DNA of 64,000 bases from Chrysoperla carnea (lineage: Eukaryota; Arthropoda; Insecta; Neuroptera; Chrysopidae), in the NCBI RefSeq assembly GCF_905475395.1, contig NC_058341.1:74645597-74709596 (forward strand), read 5' to 3'. This document shows positions 55,390-64,000 of this stretch, in pieces. The translations under genes and the position numbers were made by a program. Numbering within the stretch: the first letter of the stretch is position 1; every line of letters starts with the position of its first letter. The notes under the pieces were generated by a model, which was not told the DNA's origin, did no database searches, and worked only from the letters and a program-made list of their open reading frames with translations.

Positions 55390-57765
55390 AATGGCTATAC
55401 ACTAAATTTTTAAGATATTTCATTCGCGTTGTTAAAAAATTTGGTAGTGACCTAGCCTTGATCTTAAAACTGTAAGATTGTAAAATGAAAATTATTCTAT
55501 TATAATGAACTGTGTCTCTAATATTATTGCTGGATAATAATTATTACCCTGCAAACAAATGGAAAATCTTTTGCACCTTTGTTTCCACAATATTAATTAA
55601 TTGGATAATTGGTTGTGTCATGAAATTCTATATCCTCAGTTTTGTGCCCTGTAACTTTAATTTAGCATAAATATCTGTTAATTTAGTCAACATAGAATGA
55701 TTCTAAACGCAAAAAACAAATCGATCGTAATCCCTCGAATTGAAAATTCGTTGGACATTTTTACTACTTTTGAATGATTTAGGAGATAAATTGAATTGTT
55801 AACATGTAGCATTAATACGCGAAATACTCAATTTATCTCCTAAATCCTTCCCTCATTCGAGTTTTTCGATTTGAGAGTTTTTGGAGACTTTTTTGTTGCT
55901 ATGTTTATGTAAGATCAGAAGAAGAGTCATAAATAACACAACACATGTACAAAAATAGCAATTTTTAATTGTCGCAAGGTTTGAAACATGTTTTTTTTGC
56001 ACAAGTGTCCTCAATTTAAAGTCCTTTCGACAATTGTAATCGTTATTATAATATTGTCACGCTTCGTATTGTACTTGACATAGTTTTAACACAAACGATT
56101 CGGGATAAGCAGAATTTTCTTAACAACAAACTTGAACGACCCGATTTCCATTAAACGTATACTTTACCTGATTGCATTCAACAATCACTACTCCAACAAT
56201 TAAAATTAAACACCAATGAAAGTTAATTGTTACCTGTGAAGATTTCAGTCACTACTCAAATATTCCGTTATTCTTTAAACATAATATACAAAGTTGTTAA
56301 CAAATGATTTGATAAATTTTATTGAAAATAATAAACCATTTTTGGGCTGTTTGATAGTTAACGTAATTACTTAGTTAATCAACTTTTGAGTGCCCTTATT
56401 TAGAAAATTTCTTGTCTTATTTCTAAATAAATGTTTCAAAATTAATTACTAAGCCATTATTTTTTTGTGTGGTTGTTTTTTTACAGTTATTTCACACCAT
56501 GATCACATCAAATTCGATTTAATTAATGATTTACTGAAGTTTTGGAGGCAGCAATGTCCTATCCTTGACATCTATGTCAAGTTTAGATTGTTCTGTAAAA
56601 ATAAAAAAACAAATAAAAAAAATGTCCAAAAAAAACAGGATGATTTCGGAAAAATGAATGATTTTCATGTTTTTACACCATTTTTTGAAATTCACTAGAA
56701 AACTATACAGTTGAGAGACAAAACAGGTTGGTCCAAAGTTATCGGGCGTAAATTTTTTTATCGATTTATGTGTATGTATAAACCTTTTCTTATCAATATT
56801 GCTTTGGTAACAGGAATGTGGACGAAAAAAATTATGTTAATTTTTTCGGTATATTTTTTTTATTTTAGCTGCGTTTCGATCAACATTTGATTTTCATCAG
56901 ACATCATAAAAAGTACCTCACAATAAACATTAAACTATTATCTATTTGACAAATCAATAACAATTAACGGAATTTGTTAAACTCCATTGATATTAAATTT
57001 GAAACAATTTTATATTAAAATCTTTTTTATACAAACAAAAAATAAAATAAATATTTCAGCAACTAAATTATATAACAGTAACACGTAAACTGACTTTCGG
57101 TTTTTCTAAGTATATGTCAAAAAGTCTTAGTATATGCTTTTTCTTATTTTTCATATTTTCTGTGAAATTTACATCAATGTACAATTTTCCATGTTTATGG
57201 TGGTTTTTTATAATTTTTCTTTAAAACTGTGTACTTTAGGAAAATAATACTTCGAATAAAAACGCAAAATTGCCAACCGATTTGTATATTTCGAATGTTC
57301 CCAATCGTTCGCTATAAAATATTCGTTCGTTATTAAAGTAAAATTTTCCGCGTTTTTCAGTTTTTATAATTTCATTCAAAAACTATGCATTTTAGGGAAA
57401 AAACACTCTGGCCCAAACTTGAAGAGCGTAAAATTTTCCATCTATTAGAAAACTGCGGAAAAATGAGTAGTTTTCGGGGAAATCGCAAAAAATTGTGAAG
57501 AAACGTAGAAAATCGTTGAATCGATCATCCTTTTATGTGCATAGCAAAATTTGTATTCTGCAGGTAAAAATTTGGAAAAGGTGGTATTACTGCCTGCAAA
57601 TTTTCTGTAAATGTTACCTAATTTGATTGCAGTACTGTAAGCTCGGAAAACAGAAGTCATAAAACGGTTGCAAAACTAAAAGGACTACCTATCAGAACTA
57701 GAAACAAATCCAAGGAAAATATTTTCAGGTGGCAGTGTGATAACTGCTCACAAAATTAATTTAAA
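55390..57765. other. No gene seen; imperfect palindrome at 55730-55885
   Basis: AT-rich upstream sequence of gene C. At 55774-55850 GATTTAGGAGATAAATTGA pairs with TCAATTTATCTCCTAAATC, and weaker pairing (CTCGAATTG / CGATTTGAG) extends outward. No coding signal was seen in the rest. Confidence 0.45.
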
Positions 57766-57769
57766 AGAA

Positions 57770-58480
57770 AAATTTTGCGTGTTACAGTACGAGAAAACTA
57801 ACTGTTTCAACAAAGTCACTGATGAACTAAGTGTGAACCAAGTTCATCAGTTGCTTTACATGGTCTCCAGGAATTTTTTCCGGACATATGGAGCTTTCTT
57901 TGGTGAGTTGAATCAATTAAAAATGATTTGATTGATTCTGTTAAATCAACCTGATCGAAACCTGAGTAACGATAGAGAATAGTTGTAGGTAGCATCCCAA
58001 CGCGTTGTATTGAGGTGAGTAAAATATTGCATTAGCAGAATCTAGTTAAATGGATAGTATTACTGATTGTAAAAAATGAATGAACAACTTGCTAATTTTG
58101 CATTAAAAAGAGTAAAAATTAAATCTGTGATGTACCTTGGATCAAAAAATTTTACTCGCTTGCTGTCAATATCAGTCTGAACAACAGTTGAGACTACAGT
58201 CCACAATAATGAATCTCACTAAAAATTGTGCACTACAAACTGAATCTGGCACTACAAACTGAAGGTGCCGCTTAGCGGAACCATGGCAGAAATTTGACAG
58301 ATTTAATTAGAAATTTGACAGAACATGCATAATGCTATAGACTTCTTTTTAAAAAAAAATCTTGATGATATTTCACAACTTTTTTTTTCTTCTACATATC
58401 GAGCGTATAAGTGATTTAGGTATCAGTAAAACTTGTATGATGTCTGTATAATATACTCAAAATATTGTTTATATCAAATG
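57770..58480. repeat. R3 dispersed repeat, copy 3
   Basis: The most complete copy: CACTGATGAACTAAG, TACATGGTCTCCAGGAA, TGGAGCTTTCTTTGGTGAG, CCAACGCGTTGTATTGAGGT, TTTACTCGCTTGCTGTCAAT, then TGATGTCTGTATAATATACT. Confidence 0.6.
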
Positions 58481-58749
58481 GAAAAATTGTGCTTTTTTCA
58501 ATAATCAATAAATTTTTAGTTAATAATTATTTATGTTTAAATGATTCTTTACTAATTAGTCATATGAATACATAAAAAGGCAGAAGTCCTCGAGAGCAGC
58601 TTCGATTTTCATGATTCTTCTCTTTTCTTTTTTTTTTTTTTTTTTAATTTCTGTTTTTAAATTTTTTTAAATCAGGGACAAATATTATTTATATTTATTT
58701 TAATTATCACAATAATATAATAATAAAAATAATTAAAAAAATTTATCAT

Positions 58750-59131
58750 AATTTTAAGATTTCAAGATACTGTTTTCGTCAAGTAGTGGATGATTATCGC
58801 AGTCACTTTCACTACATATAGTGCAGGCAGTTAAGCAATGTTGCGTCATTTTAATTGATTGCGTCATTTCAAATATTTTTCCTTTTGCCAAGCCCATTTT
58901 TCAGGAGGTATTAATGATAATGCCATTGTTTGTAAGTACACTATTCTTATATGTAGTTTGGCTATATCCTCTGGCGGAAGTAACGAGCTGAGTTGTATGT
59001 ACTTGTGCTTTGCAGCTAATGCTGCAAAACGTTTGTAGTGTAGTCCATTTGAGTTTTTTGGCAGTTTTGCAACCAATAATCGAGAGAATGCAGTTAATGC
59101 CTTCCTTAAACAGTACATCTTTGTTCTTCAA
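58750..59131 (-). pseudogene. Fragment of a multicopy transposon-borne gene with Cys-rich tail
   Basis: The minus frame from 59118 reads KALTAFSRLLVAKLPKNSNG, LHYKRFAALAAKHKYIQLSS, LLPPEDIAKLHIRIVYLQTM, PPEKWAWQKE. Past a stop, 58855-58765 reads TQHCLTACTICSESDCDNHP. I recognise this as a repeated uncharacterised family in insects whose C-terminus is a Cys-rich CxCRKxGLxC domain; the first half of that domain is missing here. A detached piece with RCGCRKHGLKC lies upstream at 59290-59460. Confidence 0.6.
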
Positions 59132-59248
59132 TCTTAAATAAATAATTTATTTATTGATGCAAAATGTCGCTGTTCACTTTGATTACAAAAAAATGTATTT
59201 ATAAACAATCTAAATCGACAAAAACCACTTAAAAGATGAAAATATTAT

Positions 59249-59294
59249 ATCATTATTTGAAACTATATTTTACACTATAGTTTCAAATAATGAT
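59249..59294. repeat. Perfect 19-bp hairpin
   Basis: ATCATTATTTGAAACTATA, an 8-base loop (TTTTACAC), then the exact complement. It sits between the two pieces of the Cys-rich pseudogene and may mark the rearrangement or a tiny foldback insertion. Confidence 0.75.
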
Positions 59295-59470
59295 ACACAA
59301 AGTACATTTCAAGCCATGTTTCCTACATCCACACCTGTTATTACAGTCAGAAATTTGAGCATGGTTGACACCACATTTCGATAACATCGATAACATTGAC
59401 ATAGCTTACATGAGCAAGCAATTGTTCTTCCAAACCGTATACGTTGCAAGGCCCGACTACATGGCTCTGA
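59295..59470 (-). pseudogene. Detached CxCRK-type Cys-rich domain fragment
   Basis: The minus strand reads, with one frame change, ACSCKLCQCYRC-like Cys pairs, then CSNF.L..NNRCGCRKHGLKCTL. On the minus strand this lies before the 58.75-59.13 kb fragment, the reverse of the order expected within one protein, so the copy is rearranged or two copies overlap. Confidence 0.45.
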
Positions 59471-59659
59471 ACATCGTAATAAAAATTTTTAAATGTATAA
59501 TTTGACCGAAGACGAAACTAATTTTTAACAATTATTTAAAATCATCTTCCAAGGAATTAGGCATTGCAAAAAAATTTTTAAATGTACAAATTTGCACATT
59601 TTAAATTTTAAAATGTACAAATTGACCAAAGTTGAGCTTTTCTTTTTTTTAAATGTTTC

Positions 59660-60560
59660 CAACGTAATTTTCACCCTCACGGGTAAACGGTGATATTTAC
59701 TAAAAAATGTTTCAAACAAAAGTTGTTAATTTTTTTATAAGGAACATTTTTTACGCTTAAACTTTTGTTCTATCTCTAACAGTTTCCAAGATGGGTCCTA
59801 CGGATAAAAGTCCCAAATGACCGATGTTGCACATTTACTATATTTAACTCACTTTTTACGTCCTGAGCACGCCATAAAAACTTCAGCTTGATATCTCTTT
59901 TCGTTTTGAAGTAATCGTGTTTACAGACGAAAAATAGTTTTTTTCGGTTTTTGAGGATTTTAAGCGGTTGAATGAAAAGTAAACCATACACATAGATAAA
60001 CCATTTTAAAATAGACATTTCAACGACTTAAATAAGCCCAAGCAGAATATGAACATCGAAAAAAAACATCAAGAGACTTTGTCGTTGAAAAATGACCAAT
60101 TTTATCGGAAAATTTGAAAAATCTCACAGAAAAAATTATTTTTCGGTTTCATAAAAATTCATGAATTTTTTGTAGTTAAAAAGAAACACTTTCACAAAGG
60201 TTCATGAAAATTAAATTTGTTTTGACCGAGAAAAAAAAACAGTTTTTTGCGATTTTGTCGCGGAATTTGAGGTTATGTTGAAAAAATTGCCTTGCAAAAG
60301 TTTTACAATTCATTATTATCAAGAACTTTTCTCTTGATCATTTTCCGCTACGACGTCATTTTTTGCCCTAAATCGCACAATAACTTTTTCAACTCCTAAA
60401 AGGAACCCCCATTTCGTAATTTCCAAGGGTCTCGAGTTTAATTGTTGTTTACTATGTTACTTACACCCCAAAGTCACATTCCCACCTAGTCACTACCTGT
60501 TAAAAATTTAATAAATTAGGACTAGAAACAAAATTTTAATAACGCTAGACTATAATGCAC
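59660..60560 (+). repeat. R1 copy fused to R5
   Basis: R1 from CACCCTCACGGGTAAACGGT to about 59930, then R5 (GGATTTTAAGCGGTTGAATG, ATTTCAACGACTTAAATAAG, TCGGAAAATTTGAAAAATCT) to about 60560. Same junction as at 29.76 kb. Confidence 0.55.
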
Positions 60561-60809
60561 TCGTGAAATTTCAACAGATTCGCGACTACAGTTCTCGGTT
60601 AGAAAAATTTCAAAGGTTAGCACTTTTAACATAGGCTTATATTATGGTAGCTAGCTTAAATCATATAGAAAAACGTTTCTTGATAATTATAAACTTTTTC
60701 AATACAAATTACCTTTAGTAGTAAACTAATCTCAGCTTCTAACCCTTTATATGAAAAAATTAAGCCTTACAAAAAATAAATGTATTTGTTCTAAATCATT
60801 TTGTTTCCG

Positions 60810-61290
60810 AAACCCTATATATTATAAATGTGAAAGTAAGGATGTGTGTTTGTTTGTTTGTTAGTTTATTTGTTTGTTACGCTTTCACACAAAAACTAAT
60901 GAATGGATTTGAATGGAACTGGACAATAATGTAGCTCATACATCGGAACAATAAATGAGCTATAATTTATAAAGAAAATAAATATAGATATCTGTCATTT
61001 TACTGCTCCATCTATGGTTATAATTTTGAACCATAAATTAAAGATTTCTGTTAAAATTTAAAATAGTAAATGTCAAACAATTCATGGAAATCTTTTCTGA
61101 TATACTCAATGAATTATGACTATTTTATACTTTAAAAAAATTTAAACCTACATATATTTGAGCTGTGTAAAACAATCCCTTCGAGTGTTATGGAAGGAAG
61201 ATATGTAAAATCAAGAGAGGTGGAGGCTATAAAGCGGTGATTTTTACTTTTAAGCCCAGTGAAGCGGGCGGGTATCAAGCTTGTATAATA
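60810..61290 (+). mobile_element. Helitron-like non-autonomous element
   Basis: Starts near CCTATATATTATAAATGTGA, followed by GGATGTGTGTTTGTTTGTTT and ACAAAAACTAATGAATGGAT. It ends AAGCCCAGTGAAGCGGGCGG, GTATCAAGCTTGT, where GCCC...GGGC forms a short hairpin before the end. Related ends at 7.59 and 47.9 kb terminate in CTAGT, the usual Helitron 3' form. No RepHel gene. Confidence 0.5.
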
Positions 61291-62235
61291 TAATTTATGA
61301 ACTAGCATACATTAACGTTTTATCACAAATAACCACTTTTGAACTTATTTAAACTTCTTTTTTCGATTTTAAATTTGATTTAGTTTCTTGCAAACTTCAC
61401 TTTGACACATTTTCTTATATCGAAACATTTTTTAAAATATGAATTTGCTGTAGAGTTGGTTCAATTTGTATTAGATCTTACCGAGAGAACGAATGATATG
61501 CATATTTAACGTGGAATGAGCTAACTCTATATGATTTGTCTCATATTTTGAAAACTTATGCCAACCTTGATATTCGACATTGCAATGTTACCAGATTATT
61601 TTATCCAAAATAGTACTACAAAGAAAACCAAATAAAATAAAATTAAAATAAATATAATTCAATTATTATCACGCAATATTTATTAAATTTTTCACAATAT
61701 TAAAGGGTTTTTATTTATGCTTGTGTGATTATTATTATTAAAATTTAACTCGATGACTTTTTTTTTAAAGATGGTAGTGGTAAAGGAGCTCTGTACATTT
61801 TGCATTGGATGCTTCCTCTCGCCCCCTTTCCTCAAGTGCATAATTTTACTCCCTTAAATAATAATTCAAAGAAAAAAAAAACGGAAGAAAAATGTTCAAT
61901 AGTTTACATAGAGTATTTAGAGTCGAGATCCATAATTGGAAATATTTCAGCCAGGCTACATTTTAATGGTTCCCGACTGTTAAAGTCGCTATGTAAACTA
62001 CTGACCTTTTTTCTTTTAAGTTTTTATTTTACGCTGTCAGGTTTTATTTGATTTTGAAAAATTATTATTGTTATTATACTGCAGACTTTTAAGATTTTTA
62101 TTTTTATTTTATTTTTTTTAAATTTATAGTTCGTTGACTTTCATTTTCAGTTAATTTATGTATGTTCATAGACTGGTAAACACATTATCTTTTACTCCTT
62201 TACATCGCGAACTCGGAGAAAAAATATAAAAAGTA
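61291..62235. other. 3' flank of gene D, no gene seen
   Basis: From 61955 the sequence TTCCCGACTGTTAAAGTCGC ... ACGCTGTCAGG ... TAGTTCGTTGACTTTCATTT matches the array flanks of units A and C. The frame at 61800-62051 is therefore not a gene. Confidence 0.5.
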
Positions 62236-62427
62236 TCAAGAACAATTTAACAATTTTTTAATAAAAGTAAAAACTCAAATTAATATAAAAATAACATAAT
62301 TTCGATTTCTACCAATGCCACCAATTTGGTTACGTCTCTTTCTTCAGTAGTACACCTCCTTTTCCATATCCTTGTTGTCCACCTCCTGTTCCATGTCTTT
62401 GTTGTACTCCATTTCCTTATGTTATCA

Positions 62428-62481
62428 CTATTTCCTTGTTATCCAACGTCCTTGTAGTCCACATCGTTTTCGCCCGCCGAT
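62428..62481 (-). CDS. Gene D: last exon of a fourth array member (partial)
   Basis: Acceptor TTTTTCAG then ATC: frame 0 reads IGGRKRCGLQGRWITRK and TAG (62430-62428), 17 codons as in gene A, with the same GRW.T.K ending. Exons 1 and 2 should lie upstream on the minus strand; none is found before 64000, so they must be beyond the window. Downstream, 62425-62340 retains a Gly/Gln-rich relic (GVQQRHGTGGGQQGYGKGG) in another frame. Flanking intron sequence (GGTAGCACTAAATTTG, CTTGAATAAA) matches that of B and C. Confidence 0.5.
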   Translation of the reverse strand: MGGRKRCGLQGRWITRK

Positions 62482-62727
62482 CTGAAAAATAGTAATTTAA
62501 AAATAGTTATTGGCATTTCACTCAAATCTTTGTACACCGAATCCTCTGGAGTAATTGGGAAGTTAGGTAGCACTAAATTTGGTGCTTCGTCTTGAATAAA
62601 TTCTTTTAAAATTATTTAAAGATTAATTTATTAAATATTGTTGACTGTACATCGGTGTGTTTATTTTAATAAAGCTTACTATGCCTTCTGTCAAATATTT
62701 AATTTTATTAGTATATTAATAATAAAA

Positions 62728-62775
62728 AAAAAACAAAAAACAAACAAACAAACAAACAAACAAACAAACAAACAA
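62728..62775. repeat. (CAAA)n microsatellite
   Basis: About ten CAAA units following an A-rich run; the Phe/Cys/Leu/Val frame on the minus strand is this repeat. Confidence 0.85.
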
Positions 62776-62789
62776 AATTATAAAAAACT

Positions 62790-64000
62790 GATTTGATCAA
62801 TCCAGACATAGTACAAGTAAGTGAAAGCTTAAAAAATGTATACGATTTAACAATGACTAGTAATGATAGCGTTTTGATGCAAGCATACAGCAGAAGAATG
62901 AGTATAATAAGGTATTCCACTATTTTTGAAAAAGTACTTAAAAATGTTGATTTTGCTAATAAAAAGCCGCCAAAATATTATTTCGGAAAAATACACATGT
63001 TTTTTTGCCAAAAACTACAATTAAATTTTAAACCATTTTTAAACTGTCAAAAACGCGGGCATCCAATTTGATGACGTAATATGGGTATCACTATATGAAA
63101 TAACACAAATAACTTTGACAGATATATTTATAGACATCTGATTATAATAAATATAAATACTTATTATCTATGTATACATTATATCCAGCTGTCTACACTG
63201 AACTAATTGATGGTCTATGACTCATACCGCTATGTCATCACAGCAGGGCTTACCCGCGTTTTAGATCACGTGATATACAGTTTAAAAATTACGATTTTTA
63301 ATTTTAATATTTTACAAGAAAAATTTGCTTTTATGACTCGAAATCAGAATATTTAAGTATATTTTTACATAAATTTTAACTTTTCAAATTTCATGATTTA
63401 TTTTTGACTAACGATAATACCGTTTTAAAAATACAAAATCTAAACTCTGAGCTCTTTAAGCATAACTATCTTTTGATTATCGAACATTTCAACAACAAGT
63501 TTGTGTTTAGTCTGTGTTTTTGAAGTTATACTTCTTTTGGCGCGTTTTGATGAGAGTGAATTTGTGAGCTGCGCGCGCACGAACGACATGGTGAAGTTAG
63601 CCACAGAATTGAAATAATAAAAAAATATATCAACACTGAATATAGTTACAGTACTGAGTCTTCATACTATACAGTACACAGTACTTATATCCCTGAGCCA
63701 GTTCAAGTCAATGGTTGTGAAATATAGTATTCATATGAATAATTAATTTTGAATATTAATTTTATATAATTATTCATTTTTCTTCAATTTATTACATATA
63801 TAAATATTATTTGTAAACTTTTGACATTGTGTTGTGAAAAAACTGTAAAAACTTTAAGTGTTTTCAAATATTAGAGGTTAATTTTGTAAGTATAATATAT
63901 AGATATATTTCTAAAGAACTTATTATTTTTCTAACAAATAATCAAATAATAATAAAATTTAATTATTTATTATTTATTATTTATTACTTTAGATAATAAT
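62790..64000. other. No recognised gene; part of gene D intron 2
   Basis: A 92-codon plus-strand frame (62793-63071) has mixed composition (SESLKNVYDLT, KKPPKYYFGKI), but no similarity that I recognise and no supporting signals. The rest is AT-rich. No Ala/Thr repeat exon or signal exon occurs here. Confidence 0.4.

Noticed and set aside
61800-62051. 83-codon plus-strand frame before gene D
   Set aside because: It covers the repeat flank that is shared with units A and C, where the frame is not open.

Overview
The window looks like insect (at least arthropod) nuclear DNA. It is strongly AT-rich and gene-poor. It is full of decayed non-LTR and LTR retrotransposons, TIR/foldback elements, Helitron-like ends and minisatellites, and its genes have GT-AG introns. 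Nothing is organised like prokaryotic DNA. I cannot name the order or species from sequence alone. Most long open frames are fragments of mobile elements or chance frames.  The main content is a tandem array of paralogous minus-strand genes (A, B, C, plus the 3' end of a fourth, D) that I do not recognise as a described family. Each complete member has three parts: (1) a 20-codon signal-peptide exon beginning MNF(N/K)VFL and ending exactly at a GTAAGT donor; (2) after an intron of 3.1-3.9 kb, a phase-0 exon of Ala/Thr/Pro tripeptide repeats; (3) a short third exon. Gene A carries 31 Ala-Thr-Pro units (last-exon stop at 7268, ATG at 12592). Gene B carries a mixed Ala-Ala-Thr / Thr-Pro-Ala series (26141-31654). 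Gene C carries 26 perfect Ala-Ala-Thr units (51721-55164). Gene D shows only its last exon (62428-62481). Thr-Ala-Ala / Thr-Pro-Ala is the repeat chemistry of fish antifreeze glycoproteins, so the working hypothesis is a secreted, probably O-glycosylated repeat protein family resembling AFGPs or mucins. The function is inferred, not shown.  The array arose by segmental duplication. The units share a LINE 3'-end relic in intron 2, a repeat-rich 3' flank, and related promoters. Third-exon relics show a Gly/Gln-rich tail now out of frame in all copies.  Layout: 1-3.4 kb, ~520-bp satellite units arranged as a large inverted repeat; 4.86-5.06 kb, a possible small secreted protein; 6.6-12.8 kb, gene A and its flanks; 13-24.4 kb, transposon fragments (mariner-like tail, jockey-like ORF1, LINE 3' ends, a multicopy DNA-element gene) and composite elements with 140-bp tandem repeats; 24.6-31.9 kb, a 157-bp tandem repeat and gene B; 32-37 kb, SINE-like sequence, a minisatellite, a broken Ty3/gypsy element and a broken LINE; 38.8-39.8 kb, a 1-kb palindrome; 40-48 kb, dispersed repeats and a MITE; 48.4-55.4 kb, gene C; 58.7-61.3 kb, transposon-protein relics and a Helitron-like element; 62-62.5 kb, the 3' end of gene D.
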